Assembly (NCBI GenBank): GCA_029706075.1
Contig: JAINUG010000214.1
Coordinates: 1,463,746-1,527,745 of the forward strand
Direction of reading: 5' to 3'
From: Aldrovandia affinis
Lineage: Eukaryota > Chordata > Actinopteri > Notacanthiformes > Halosauridae
Length of the DNA stretch: 64,000 nucleotides
Part shown: positions 10,696 through 21,543 of the stretch, piece after piece
Layout: every line of letters starts with the position of its first letter
Numbering within the stretch: the stretch's first letter is position 1
Translations under genes and position numbers: made by a program
Notes under the pieces: model-generated
The model's input: only the letters and a program-made list of their open reading frames with translations
Told to the model about the DNA's origin: nothing
The model's database searches: none

Positions 10696-10862
10696 AACTA
10701 GCTAAAAGCCCACAAAACCAGCCCGAAAATTAAGAAAATCTCAAACTTTTCCGTCAGAGTCAACGGAGCGCCGCCATAAACTGTCGGACCTCTGTCGGAG
10801 CCTGTCCTATGCTGCGCTGTGATTGGCCAGTCTGCGTTTCGGGGTGTGGTTTAGCGAAGGGT

Positions 10863-10990
10863 CAATTAACTCAATGAAACAATAAACAAAGTACACAAGA
10901 CTAAAACAGGGCAAAGCAACTGAAAAGGTAACAAATAGCGACATCTAATGATGAACCCAAGAAGATCCCGGGCGGACCCTCACACCCACA
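10863..10990 (-). mobile_element. LTR-like fragment, part 2
   Basis: Continuation of the LTR-like sequence interrupted at 9789 (caataaacaaagtacacaag, cgacatctaatgatgaaccc). The end is approximate. Confidence 0.5.
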
Positions 10991-11414
10991 AGGTAGCTTG
11001 CATGCTGGAAATTCCTGGGTGATCCTCTGATTTACAGTTCTGGCACCATCCAGTTTCACTTTGAGCTCATTACCTGTGCCTGTCACAAACGCCAGGGTTG
11101 TGTGTTCACTGTGGGTGTTTGAAAGCCCTTCAGCAAGAATTCTGTCTGCTGTGGGCGTGGTGGGTTAAGTACTTCCTCTTTCCACGGAGCTGCACACAGA
11201 CCACAGCGCGTTCCTGCACGCATGGTGCTCTTACCGTTTTGGGAGGTTTCCAGGGAAACGTACGGTACTGGAAAGACTTGATCCCAGGCGAAGGTGTTGA
11301 CACACTGGTCAAGTTTATTTGGGTTTGCTGTTTTCAGGTCACTCATAGGGCACATACTGTATATATATATATATATATTAATTTAATAATTATAGTTTAA
11401 TAGTTTTGCTGTCA
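10991..11414. other. Non-coding; (TA)n at 11357-11379
   Basis: No supported gene. A short TA microsatellite ends the stretch. Confidence 0.6.
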
Positions 11415-11567
11415 TTTCAATTTACCCTCCCCCACGAGCCCATCACTCGTCCTCGGTGGCAAGTTTCGGCCAGAGACAGACTGGCACAATCGGGTTTTGA
11501 ACCGCGGCTGCAGTGGGCAACTTGCATTCCGGACGAATGCTTTGACCGTTACGTTACCTGAGCCCCC
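11415..11567 (-). mobile_element. SINE-E, antisense, internally deleted
   Basis: Minus strand: head ending near 11565, B box region ggttcaaaacccg (11497-11511) and a piece of the tail (gtgggggagggtaaattg). Most of the body is lost. Confidence 0.75.
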
Positions 11568-11876
11568 CCCATAAGGTATATTTAACAATCTGTGGGAGTA
11601 AAACACCTCAAATCCTAAACGTTGGCTAAACGTTATCCCAATGTTGTCTCCATGCTGACCCTGGTTCAACCCTGCGTATTTATTTGTATTTTTTTGCAGT
11701 GCATATGTTGTGGCACCAACAAGAGTGTTCAAAAATTCAGCTGCACAGTGGGCAGCAGACAAAGAGGAGTAAGGAGAGGCCCCTTCTCAATATCTGAATA
11801 CAGGACTCCATTTCCCAGCATTCACCTTCAGCTCTCACAGTCTTGCTTCTGCATACAGGCAGCTTCAGGACTTAGA
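11568..11876. other. Non-coding
   Basis: No supported gene or repeat recognised. Confidence 0.4.
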
Positions 11877-13140
11877 TTAGATTCAATTAGAAAACTTTAT
11901 CATGCAGCACATTTGTGACAGAAAATTGTGTTTGACACGGGTTCATAAAAACATAAAACACAGACCGTGATAAAACTGATAAAACATAGTTAAAAAACAG
12001 AAACAGTTAAGACACAGCACAGACATAGCTAAAAAAGAACAGATGTGCAAAAGTGCGTATGATATAATGTTTTGTTTAACAGGGTTATTGCCGTGGGAAT
12101 GAATGATTTGTTTTGTGAATGAGTTTCTTGACCAACGGAACTCTGATTGGACGGTCTGATGGGAGTAATGGGAGTTGTGGAGGGGGTGTGAGGGGTCCTG
12201 TGTGACGAGAGAGGCCTTTTTCATCACTGACTGAGTGTACAGTTCTGATAGTTGTCACTGGGTAGTACCGGTTATTTTACTTGCTTGGTTTGTGGTCCTT
12301 GAGAATTTATTTTTGCTTTTGACAGTGAGGGACTTGTACCAGGATGTGATACTGAAGGTGAGGTCAGGGTGTCCACGTACCGGAGGTCAGGGTGTCCACG
12401 TACCGGAGGTATGCGCACAGGGAGTGCTCGTCCTTCAGGTGTGCCACCAGGGCCATGTCATCTGCATATTTAAGTAGTGTCAGGTCATTACCGTTGCATG
12501 TTATTTCATTGGTGTATATGGAGAAGAGGATGGGAGATAGGACGCAACCCTGGGGCACCCCTGTGTTTAAAACCTTGTTACGTGATTTAAAACCGCTCAT
12601 CACCACATGCTGTGGCCTGTCCTCCAGGAAGGCTTTAATCCATAAAACCAGCTTTGGGTTGACCTGTCGTCCCTGTAGACAGTTAAGTAGGGTGTGTGTG
12701 TGTGTGTGTGTACTGTATTAAAAGCAGATTAAAAATCCATGAATAAAATCCTTGTGTGGGGGTGTGTCGACCTGCCTGGCCACAGTGTCCAGGAGGGTCA
12801 GACTGGCGTCCTCCACTCCTCGTTTTGCCTTGTAGGCAAACTGGAGCGGGTCGAGTCCCTCTCTCACCATGGTGGTGAGCTCCTGGCATACCACCCTCCC
12901 CATGCACTTGCACAGCACAGATGTTAGTGCCACAGACCTGAAGTCATCCATGGCCTTAGCTTGTGGTTTCTTGGGCACAGGGGTGATGGAGGACTCCTTC
13001 CACGCCTGGGGGGACAAAGCCCGAGTAAAAACAGCTGAAATATCTGTGTTAGCACGTCTCCCAGCTCGGTGGCACACTCCTGGAGTACCCTGCCTTTGAG
13101 CCCGTCTGGCTCAGGGGCTTTCTGAGGGTTCACTTGTAGA
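11877..13140 (-). pseudogene. Rex1/CR1-like LINE reverse transcriptase relic
   Basis: Minus-strand fragments of a non-LTR retrotransposon polymerase. In reading order: a KAPEPDGLKGRVL block (13130-12930), VPKKPQAKAMDDFRSVALTS and LDPLQFAYKAKRG (13000-12800), then after a TG microsatellite GVPQGCVLSPILFS and the catalytic YADD (about 12560-12440), then a C-terminal SITSWYKS block and a 3' UTR ending at about 11877 with an attag-type tail. Frames change at least three times, and a segment between YADD and the C-terminus is deleted at a short tandem repeat (12362-12410). The pattern PDGVPGR...FADD fits the abundant Rex1/CR1-like lineage; the exact clade needs alignment. Confidence 0.8.
12692..12713. 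repeat. (GT)11 microsatellite inside the LINE
   Basis: The run sits where the LINE frame should encode the region after the conserved F-x-D-F-SSAF segment, so it replaced or disrupted coding sequence. Confidence 0.85.
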
Positions 13141-13199
13141 ATGGGCTACTGGGGCCAGGTATGGGCAAACATACAGAGGCACGCCCAGGCACAGATACA

Positions 13200-13385
13200 A
13201 AACACACACACACACACACACAGAAACGCGCACACACATACACATACACACACACACACAAACAGGCGCGCACACACACAGAACCATTCACACACACACA
13301 CAAACACACAGAAACAGGTGCGCACACACACACACACAGAAACGCACACAGACACACACACATAAACACAGACACACCCCCCCCC
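13200..13385. repeat. Imperfect (CA)n microsatellite
   Basis: CA runs interrupted by gaaacgcg, ggcgcg and cccc blocks. It abuts the 5' truncation of the LINE relic. Confidence 0.9.
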
Positions 13386-13925
13386 ACACAAAGAGCTCAC
13401 TTGTCTTTTGAGCAGTTTATGACCCCCAGGTGCTGACAGGCAGCTAGTCTAAAGGCTGTTTGAGTTTGAACTGTCAGTCTGCCTCATGCCTACCAGGCCA
13501 CGGCCTAATAAGGAGACAACACTCGCGCTGCCCAGCCCTCTGTGGTTACGGAGATGACGGCTGGCCAAACATCAAGACACGCTTTTACTTTTTTGCACTG
13601 AGATTTCAATTGAAGACGACAGGTTCTATTGCAGCCCTGTGATTGGTCCAAGAGGCCTGGCAGTGGGGAGTTCTACTCTCATGCGGTACACTGGCGGAAA
13701 CAGAAACAGTCAAGAATTATTATAATAATAATAACAAATACTTAAAAATGTCATCGTTCAATCATACTACTTCCTACGACTACTACTGTCACAGACCAAA
13801 CCTCTGACCTCATCACCACTTCTTAAAGCTTACAAAACAGAATATATACAAAACAGCATATATACAATAGACCATTACGCTTCCCTGCCCCTTTAACACT
13901 GACAGATGGCTTAAAGTTACACTGT
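13386..13925. other. Non-coding
   Basis: No supported gene. An (ATA)n run lies near 13720. Confidence 0.5.
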
Positions 13926-13928
13926 GGG

Positions 13929-14083
13929 GGGCCTCGGATAGCGTAGCGGTCTAACGCACTCACATTGACTGGTGCTTTGCTCTAGAGTGCGAGCTGCCTA
14001 TTGCGGTTGCGGTTCAAAACCCGACTGTACCAGGCCGGCCCAGAGTAGGGTGATAGCCTGGTGTCCTGGCCAAATTCCCAACC
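13929..14083 (+). mobile_element. SINE-E head
   Basis: gcctcggatagcgtagcggt, gtgcgagctgcctattgcgg and B box cggttcaaaacccg. At 14084 it passes directly into a 20-bp tandem repeat instead of the normal SINE body. Confidence 0.85.
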
Positions 14084-14530
14084 AACACCGGCCCGCCTGC
14101 ACCCACACCGGCCCTCCTGCACCCACACCGGCCCTCCTGCCCCCACACCGGCCCTCCTGCACCCACACCGGCCCTCCTGCCCCCCACACCGGCCCTCCTG
14201 CCCCCACACCGGCCCTCCTGCACCCACACCGGCCCTCCTGCACCCACACCGGCCCTCCTGCCCCCACACCGGCCCTCCTGCCCCCACACTGGCCCTCCTG
14301 CACCCACACCGGCCCTCCTGCACCCACACCGGCCCTCCTGCCCCCACACCGGCCCTCCTGCCCCACACCGGCCCTCCTGCACCCACACCGGCCCTCCTGC
14401 CCCCACACCGGCCCTCCTGCACCCACACCGGCCCTCCTGCACCCACACCGGCCCTCCTGCCCCCACACCGGCCCTCCTGCCCCCACACCGGCCCTCCTGC
14501 CCCACACCGGCCCTCCTGCCCCCACACCGG
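14084..14530 (+). repeat. 20-bp minisatellite, about 22 copies
   Basis: Unit caccggccctcctgcaccca with A/C variation at one position and occasional 19- or 21-bp units. It lies inside the SINE-E copy. Because the unit is not a multiple of three, all three frames on each strand give similar proline/histidine- or glycine-rich ORFs; these are artefacts. Confidence 0.95.
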
Positions 14531-14839
14531 CAAGGCTTTTTAATAGGCTTTTTAATAGGCCATAGTCTTTACAATGCTGTAAAAAAGTGGGTGTTTCCTC
14601 CACTGATTTTTAATTATCTGGCTCGTGTGGTACAATTAATGGTCACTGCCGCAAGCCTTGCATAGTCGCGGTTAGTGATTCATGTTTGCAGTTAGCGTTT
14701 AAATACGAGTGAGTGTGCTTACATGCACATACCTGTCAGAGATAGTATACTTTGATAAAAGCATGCCACAAATAGTTCAGAAATACTGTAACAGCTTTGC
14801 TGTCAAAAGAAATCAATTTTATCTGCATAGCGCATTTCA
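14531..14839. other. Non-coding
   Basis: Holds a gctttttaatag duplication at 14535-14558; otherwise nothing recognised. Confidence 0.5.
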
Positions 14840-15395
14840 CATTAACATTCTCTACACCCCAGCCAGACCTCTCCGCTCCGCCTCCTCTGGCAAACTGACT
14901 GTCCCATCCCTCCGGGCGCCCGGCAGCCGCTCCTCGCGGTCTCGTCTCTTCTCTGTCCTGACCCCGCGGTGGTGGAATGACCTTCCGCAATCGGTCAGGA
15001 CCGCGGAATCACTTGCGATCTTTCGCAAGAGACTCAAAACCCACCTTTTCAGACTCCACTACCACTGAAATCTGTACAGTTGTCAATTGTACATTCTATT
15101 GTCATCACCACTGCCATCACCACTGCCTACTTCCTCAACACTTCTTGTATATGTATCCCTGCCTACTCATTTAATTTTTTTATAAAAAAAATTATTAACC
15201 TTTTCCTTCCCAGTGTTACAGGTATGGCATGCAGCTGCCTACAACAATGTCTATCGCTGTATTACTGCACTGATCTCGTGCGCAAACTATGATTGTTCCT
15301 ACCATGTATTAATGCACATCCTGTAAGTTGCTCTTGATAAAAGCATCTGCTAAATGCTTAAAATGTAAATGTAAAATGTAAAAATGCATTCGTTT
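14840..15395 (+). pseudogene. L2-type LINE: ORF2 C-terminus and 3' UTR
   Basis: 14843-15066 encodes the conserved last segment of L2 ORF2: ARPLRSASSGKLTVPSLR, RSRLFSVLTPRWWNDLP and FRKRLKTHLFRLHYH before a stop. It is followed by the L2 3' UTR (catcaccactgcctacttcc, ctatcgctgtattactgc) and the terminal aaaagcatctgctaaatgc plus aaatgtaaatgta tail. This is a typical 5'-truncated insertion; the reverse transcriptase and endonuclease are absent. Fragments at 4440, 4668, 50845, 52070 and 52925 belong to the same family. Confidence 0.9.
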
Positions 15396-15556
15396 ATGTT
15401 TTATTTTATTTTGCCCTTTATTTAACCAGGTGAAATCAATTTGTCACAACATGCCTACCAGCAGACCCAGTCCTGAACCCCCCGACAAAGGCAAGCCTAA
15501 AGCAACAGTTGGGAGGAACAAACTCCCGCCCTGGTGGAACAGGTAAGAATGGAACA
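15396..15556. other. Non-coding repeat fragments
   Basis: tttgccctttatttaaccagg is a motif of a common dispersed teleost repeat. No gene. Confidence 0.45.
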
Positions 15557-15800
15557 GGGGCGGCAATGTTAGCTTAATGGTGAAGGAACTGGGCTTGTAT
15601 CTCAGAGGTTGCAGGTTCGATTCCCAGGTGCGGCACTGCTGTTGTACCCTTGAGCAAGGTACTTAACCTGCATTGCTTCAGTAAATATCCAGCTGTATAA
15701 ATGGATTGTATGTAAAAGAAATGTGCTGTGTAACTGTGTAAGTCGCTCTGGATAAGAGCGTCTGATAAATGCCTAAAATGTAAATGTAAATGTAAGAAAC
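15557..15800 (+). mobile_element. SINE-B (UnaSINE1-like)
   Basis: tRNA-derived head (tagcttaatggtgaaggaac), perfect B box ggttcgattcc, body (cttgagcaaggtacttaacc, ccagctgtataaatgg) and tail gtaagtcgctctggataag plus agcgtctgataaatgcc. The tail matches the local L2 3' terminus, the arrangement known for eel UnaSINE1 and UnaL2. Confidence 0.9.
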
Positions 15801-16155
15801 CTGAGGAGGAAGCAGACCCAAGAGGGGGAGCTTCGACAGGTAGAGCGTGGCGCTGACAACACTTAGGTTGAGAGGACAGTGGTCAGGAAGGGGTCAACAG
15901 TATGCAGACTCCCCGACCACTGAATCTATACTTGAATTAACTGCCACCACCACTGTATGCATGTTTAATAAAAAACAAGAACAAGCTAGCTGAGGCCCCG
16001 CTGCAGGTGTTTCAGACACAGGTGTCGTATGTGTGTGGCCCAACGAATTGATGGGGGACTTTAGAGAAATGGGACGTACGGGCAGGCGGGCGTACAGGCT
16101 CAATCCAAATGGCTTGAGAGAAGAGAAGTGGAGAATAAACGGTTGTTAATGGTTA
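15801..16155. other. Non-coding; SINE-A scrap at about 15838-15872
   Basis: gtagagcgtggcgctgacaa is a fragment of a SINE-A head. The rest is not recognised. Confidence 0.5.
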
Positions 16156-16157
16156 AT

Positions 16158-16375
16158 GCGGTGGTAGTATAGTGTAATGGTTAGGGAGCTGGACTTGTAA
16201 CTAAGAGGTTGTAGGTTCAATTCAGAGGTGGGGCACTGCCATTGTACCCTTGGTAAGGTACTTAACCTGAATTACGTCAGTAAAATATCCAGCTGTATAA
16301 ATGGATTGTATGTAAAGAAATGTAAACTGTCGGGATAAGAGCGTCTGCTAAATGCCTAAAATGTTAAATGTTAAA
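16158..16375 (+). mobile_element. SINE-B (UnaSINE1-like), second copy
   Basis: gtagtatagtgtaatggtta head, B box ggttcaattc, cagtaaaatatccagctg and tail gataagagcgtctgctaaat. More diverged than the copy at 15557. Confidence 0.88.
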
Positions 16376-17051
16376 AACAAAAAAACCCTCCGGGAACATT
16401 TTATTAACGGATCATCTCCTCTTTGTCTTATCTCACCTATCAGCAAAATGATTAAAAAACAACACAAATGAACCACTGGCACTACAATCCTGAAAAACAG
16501 AATGAAGTGAAAGACTGGAAAGACGTGAACGCACGTGTGCCCATGGAATTATGTGACTGAGGGGGCTCGAGGATCCGTGCATACCTTTGGGCAAGTTCTA
16601 TCGTGAAGGAAGTTAAAAGTGAAAATGTTTCATTAGAGAGTGTTAAAACAATGTCATAACAGGCCGTGGCACCCAGGTTCATAGCGCTTGGGGGGGTTCC
16701 CACAATTTCTCCACGGGCGGGAACCACTTTCGCTACCAAAACAAGTTGTGAAATGTTTCCCTGGATGACACATCATCGTGCTAAAGCACTAGCCCTCAGT
16801 GTGGAATAGGAGTTGCTAACTTTGAATGAATGAATGAATGAATGCATGAATATTTGATTTATATAGCGCTTTTCTTCCAGGGAACTCAAAGCGCTTACAA
16901 TGATAGGGGGGGCAACTCACCTCCACCAGCAGCAATGTGCAGCACCCACCTGGGTCATAGTGCGCCAGTATAAACTCACCACACATCAGAGAGGCGAGGA
17001 GGGATGGAATTCATGCATTTTGAATGAATGTATATATATTGTTTTTTTGGT
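16376..17051. other. Non-coding; isolated satellite unit and LINE end
   Basis: 16768-16805 is one unit of the 36-bp satellite (cgtgctaaagcactagccct). 16828-16848 is (gaat)n. 16850-16920 is a LINE 3' end in antisense (atttatatagcgcttttctt). No gene is supported. The satellite unit marks the left edge of the satellite domain. Confidence 0.7.
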
Positions 17052-17849
17052 CATGGTAGGCCGTAAGGTGAACGCCGAAAATGTGTCTAGAAAGCGAATC
17101 TCGTTCCCATCAAACCCGACTACATACTTTTTACTTCATAAAAAAGATCTATTGGTGTTGAGCGAGAAAAAAAAAGTTCTACTCGTGGAATCCTGCAGTT
17201 ATTTTATAATCAGTGTTTAAATTCGGTACTAGTATGTCCTGGGCGTAATCAATAGTTTGTTGGACGAGTGGTGGCGGCCGTCACGTGATCCCGCTTAGAC
17301 CAATAAGGTGGCCGCTTTTTGGAACTAGCTTCCAAGATGTGTGCCTCCACGCCGTTAACAAGCAGTAGCGAAGATGAAGGAAATCCTGCCAAAAGGCCTC
17401 CGAAAGTGTGTTTAGTGCTTTCAAAATGATATATCGCAAGTTCAGGACTAAATAAAAGGTATCCAGGAGTTTCTGGTGAAATTTCATTGAAATCTGTCGA
17501 TGCGAAATGCGATATTTTTGACCCGGAATGTGAGATATCTTTGCCCAAATGCACTGCCTGCGCAACATGTAATTATGTGATTAATTGATTATGTAATGTA
17601 ACTTCAGATAAGATAGATTTGTTCTTGCACTTACCTCAGCACTGGTTTTGCTCTTGGATGCTTGTTTAGTAGGGAGATGTACTTATGATTTCCGGTGACT
17701 AGCAGTTCTCTTGCTTACCTACGTTAAATGCACTTATTGTAAGTCGCTTTGGATAAAATAATCTGCTAAATGCCTGTAATGTAATGAATGGGAATAAAAA
17801 ACGAAAATCATATGCTGATGGTTCTGCTTGCAACTTTATTCTTGCAACA
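17052..17849 (+). repeat. Left arm of the long inverted repeat
   Basis: Pairs with 21544-22590 read in reverse. It includes a SINE-B tail at 17738-17795 (gtaagtcgctttggataaaa, ctgtaatgtaatg), immediately before the coding region. It ends at a likely splice acceptor, cttgcaacag at 17841-17850. Confidence 0.85.
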
Positions 17850-18179
17850 GAACGAGGATCATTGACTAAGGTGTCATCAGCTCTTGGCACCAGAGTGTGT
17901 TCGGCACTTTTTGGGATCCATACCTTCTCCAGTTGTGACTCTACAAGTGTCTTTTATGGCAAGGGCAAAAGAAAGATATTTTCTGTTGCTTGCGAAAAAG
18001 ATGAATACCTGACTGCCTTTACAAATCTGGGTAGCAGCTTTAACCTGGACCAGTCTACGTTTGCAATACTTTGCAAATACGTGTGCCACCTGTATGACCA
18101 GTCAGCTGCTGAAAATGTGAATGAGGCACGATACAAGGCGTTCATCAGCCTTGCCAGAACTATCCATTCCCCCCACAAG

Positions 18180-20764
18180 CAGACCCGCGTTAACCTAATG
18201 GGCAACATGGGCTGCAGCCCAGGGCCCCGGCCACTAGGGGGCCCCGGACCCGGGAATAGCAGTTTACTTTAGGCCTTCTTTTAATTTTTGAATGCGGGTT
18301 TATGGTGTTTTGACTGTTACTGTACATTTTGGTCCACTTTCCCACTTGTAGTAGTCCACGTTGTCACAACAATCAGTGTCAGTGAGAGTGTGTTTATAGC
18401 TAGCTTACTTCACAATGATGTCTCACGAGGCTATTCGAAAATATGATAGCGGTGCTTTTAAAGAGAAAACAAGCTGAGCAAAAAAGGAGAGAAATGAAGA
18501 AACTCTCCGAAAAATCCCAAAGCTTACATCCTTCTTCAAAAAGAATGTAGATGATCCCCAGAACCAGGATAGTAGCCCTACTCCCGACGTGGGAACCGGC
18601 ACCTCAAGTTCAACAGTACTGGAGAGGCACGCGAGCCTACCTTGCCACGCTTTAGCTGACACCGACTCATATTCAGAGGTAACGTTAACCCCTTCAAATG
18701 AAGAGCCATTGCCAACCACTGATGTTGCATGTTGGGGTCCTACTACAGAGGGGCTGCGCAGTTACTGGGTTAACAAAGGAGTGAAAGCATCCCTATTGTG
18801 CCAGAATAAAGTTTCCTTTCAGAACACATAAAGAAATATGGGAACAAGGGGAGGGGCACAACCTCCTATCTCTCGAATACAATATGCGACGAGTTTGTAG
18901 CACTGATGGGACAGCGAGTACAAGCTGAGATAATTCTTCAAGTGCAGAGATCCAAGTATTTTTCTATAGTTGTTGATTCTACCCCTGATTTGGCACACAT
19001 AGACCAGCTCACATTTGTAGTCCGTTACGTTTCAGATCAAGGTCAGGTATTTGAGAGGTTTTTGAAATTTCTTCCTATATTTAGTCACACGGGCGACTCG
19101 CTTTTTGAATCAGTGTCAGAGATTCTTAGTGAGACTAACCTAGACATAAACAATATCAGGGGACAGTGTTATGACAACGCATCTAACATGTCGGGTGTCT
19201 ACAAGGGTTTGAGGGCTCGCATCCAGCAGGTGAACCCCTTGGCTGACTGGATCCCCTGCGCTGCCCACTCGCTCAATATAGTCGGAATGAGCAGCGTTGA
19301 CTGCTGCAACGCAGGCAAGTTCATTTTTCAGGTTCATGCAATCGTGCTATAATTTTTTTCGGATCCCTAGACGATGGAAAGTGCTTATGGAAGGACTTGA
19401 ATCAAATGATAACAGTCGGTTAGAAACATTAAAGGGACTGTCCGACACACGGTGGGCCTCCCATGCATAGGCTACCAAAGCCCTTTCCGTAAACTACCGA
19501 AATATACTGAACGTCTTGATAAATCTGTCATCAGACGAAACTCAGAGCGCTGTCACTAAAGATGAAGCACGATCTCTTGCCAAGAAAATGAGTCGACTTG
19601 AGACAGCATTTTTGTGCATATTTTGGAACAAAATCCTTCAGAGGATTCAGACGACCAGCACGATTCTTCAAACAGCTGATTTGGATCTGATGACGGGCGG
19701 TAGCCATGTCCCGGTCATTGACCGATTTAGTCGGAGATTTACGTAATAATTTTGGAGAGTTTGAGATGTCAGCCAAACACATCTCTGCTACACAGGATTA
19801 CAGGTCGGAAACAACTCGCCAAGTGAAAAGGAAAAGGAGAGCAGACGAATCCAATACCCCAGATCACATCCTCACTGGCAGTGAGAAGTTTTGTTGTGAG
19901 GTGTTTTTGTCATTATTGACAATCTGGTGAGCATGCTGCGTCAAAGATGTAATGCATATGAAGAGACCTGTAGCTACTTCGGTTCTTAACTACTCTCAAG
20001 AAAATGTCCACAGAGGAGATGCGCACGGCCTGCCGCAATCTCGCACACAAGTACAGCACAGACCTGCAGGATGAACTTGAGGATGAACTTGTTCAGTTTG
20101 TCGCGTTCTGCAGCAACATGAGTGACCTCTCGCCTAGAACTTTAATGAAGACATTAAAAGAGAATCAACTCCAAAGTGCCTTCCTAACGTTGATATTGCT
20201 TTGAGAATTTATTTGACCCTCCCAGTATCAAATGCTAGCGGTGAGAGATCCTTTTCAAAGCTGGCACTTATCAAAAATCGCCTGAGGACTATTATGACTG
20301 AAAACAGATTGAACTATTTGTCTGTGATGTCAATCGAGCACGACCTCCTGCGCCAGATCGATTTCAAGGATCTAATTCAGGACTTTGCATCGAAGAAAAG
20401 TAGAAGGGTCCTATAGGTGAGTAACATTAAATCATTTATATCAATGCTTGTTTTGTTGGTGCTAGTGGTTGAACGGTAAGTGTATTGTTTTGTGCATTGT
20501 CATTTGTGGTCAAATGTCTAATTTGTAGGCCTACTTTGTACACTAGGCTACTACTCCCTTTCATTATCCTGCCATGCTGGGCAAGGTTGGTCATGACTTG
20601 AACTTGAACTCATGCATTCGTATTTGTCGAATTTGCGGCATGTCTTTATCGTTGCCAGGCCTGGTCGCATCAATGTACTTTTACTTTTCCAGTTGAAAAT
20701 CGTGGACATAGGGCCCCGGGAGGTGTGTTAGCCCTGGGCCCCGGGGAGGCTTAACGCAGCCCTG
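18180..20764 (+). mobile_element. hAT transposon, 2.59 kb, inside the H3TH/CXC gene
   Basis: A perfect 8-bp duplication cccacaag lies at 18172-18179 and 20765-20772. Imperfect terminal inverted repeats begin CAGACCCGCGTTAA on the left and CAGGGCTGCGTTAA on the right. The subterminal regions are rich in ggggccccgg. It encodes a decayed transposase (next entry). It is younger than the gene it splits. Confidence 0.9.
18416..20416 (+). pseudogene. hAT transposase (ZMYM1/TTF-type), decayed
   Basis: N-terminal piece from 18416 (MMSHEAIRKYDSGAFKEKTS, then a stop) with a lysine-rich region and KLTSFFKKN. The core piece 18906-19352 has SKYFSIVVDSTPDLAHIDQL (first catalytic Asp region), DNASNMSGVYKGLRARI (second Asp) and CAAHSLNIVG. 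The C-terminal piece 20193-20413 has LPVSNASGERSFSKLALIKN and RLNYLSVMSIEH, the hAT dimerisation domain with the catalytic Glu in GERSF. This layout matches ZMYM1-like/DUF4371 hAT proteins. At least four frameshifts or stops (18476, 18828, 19350, 19430-19520) destroy the gene. Confidence 0.85.
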
Positions 20765-21128
20765 CCCACAAGTGACGCCCTGTACCAACACTGCAAAAGG
20801 GCAAACTACCAAGCAGCAATAATGAGATCATCTCTTAAAGCTAAAATGTGTGCCCCATCATGGCTACGCTGGCAATGGATGGCACCTTGAGGATGGGGAC
20901 TTAACAGTGACCTGGATTACTAGAAATCCTGCCCCTGAAAGTGTGTTGCAGGTAGTCCACTGCAGTTGCAGGCAAGGCAAATGCGAGACAGGAAGATGTT
21001 CCTGTATGTCTGCAAGACTGTCTTGTACAGATTTATGTCGGTGCCAAAATTGTGCAAATGTTTTCAAAGAAACTGAGGAAAGGGCTACATGTGATGATAG
21101 CTCTTCTGATAGTGATAGTGATGACTAA

Positions 21129-21543
21129 GAGGCTTGCCGTGTTACCTGGGAGATGTGGGGTGGGGGTGGGGTGTTTCTGATCTATAGACTTGGACACTTT
21201 TTTGTCTTGCTTTGATACAGACTGCTCTAACTGTTCATAAAGATGATAGTTTTGTTGAGGTGTACTTTTGACTTTTATTTAAATCAAATAAACTTTTATT
21301 TAGATTAATTTAACATCACAAAATATCTCATCAGTGTACTTGTACAGATTTGTGCATCTCTGTGTCATCAAACTTTCACCTTTGTTGCTTCTTCTTAGCT
21401 CTGTAGCCCTCTCTATTCCCTCTGTAATGTAGTCAAATTGTGCATTGTTATCGTTGAATGTCCATTACTTTGTCAAATCTCGGTCGAGGTAAACCTCTGC
21501 CTACGGTTCTATATGTACTGTAGCTGTCAATGGCCTCACAGAT
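21129..21543. other. Non-coding 3' flank of the H3TH/CXC gene
   Basis: Contains possible polyadenylation signals (caaataaactt near 21285) after the stop at 21126. Otherwise AT-rich with no gene. Confidence 0.5.

Larger units (their letters stand above)
9789..10862. mobile_element. ISL2EU-like DNA element, internally deleted
   Basis: Terminal inverted repeats of 22 bp with one mismatch (acccttcgctaaaccacgcc at 9789 and its complement ending at 10862). The LTR-like sequence continues on both sides (caattt | caattaac), so this is an insertion; the duplication is short and not resolved (candidate caatt). Inside are the first exon of a SWIM/YqaJ-type gene on the plus strand and of a THAP gene on the minus strand, facing each other. 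That pair is expected of ISL2EU elements, which as I recall them encode a YqaJ nuclease and a THAP-containing transposase. The middle, including any catalytic region, is missing. Confidence 0.65.
17851..21128 (+). pseudogene. H3TH-like/CXC transposon-associated protein, split by hAT
   Basis: Part 1 (17851-18179) follows an acceptor-like cttgcaacag and encodes SSALGTRVCSALFGIHTF, then SSCDSTSVFYGKGKRKIF. The G/SCDxxxxxxGxGK pattern resembles the helix-hairpin-helix of FEN1/XPG-type nucleases; that resemblance is my inference. Part 2 resumes at 20766 with SDALYQHCKRANYQAAIMRS (20771-20830), a DLTVTWITRNPAPESVLQ segment and a cysteine cluster CSCRQGKCETGRCSCMSARL then CTDLCRCQNC, a tesmin/TSO1-like CXC module. 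It ends in an acidic serine/aspartate tail with a stop at 21126. This order (H3TH-like block, RANYQAA block, CXC tail) recurs in an uncharacterised family found in many fish and invertebrate genomes. The hAT splits the two parts, a one-base shift lies near the C run at 18169, and frame jumps occur near 20858. The N-terminal nuclease-like half is missing. Confidence 0.65.

Noticed and set aside
12235-12477. Plus-strand 80-codon ORF with a hydrophobic start
   Set aside because: It lies antisense to the C-terminal part and 3' UTR of the Rex1-like LINE, whose minus-strand motifs are clear.
13972-14603. Proline/histidine- or glycine-rich frames of 160-200 codons
   Set aside because: The 20-bp minisatellite is open in all six frames, and every frame gives a shifted version of the same repeat.
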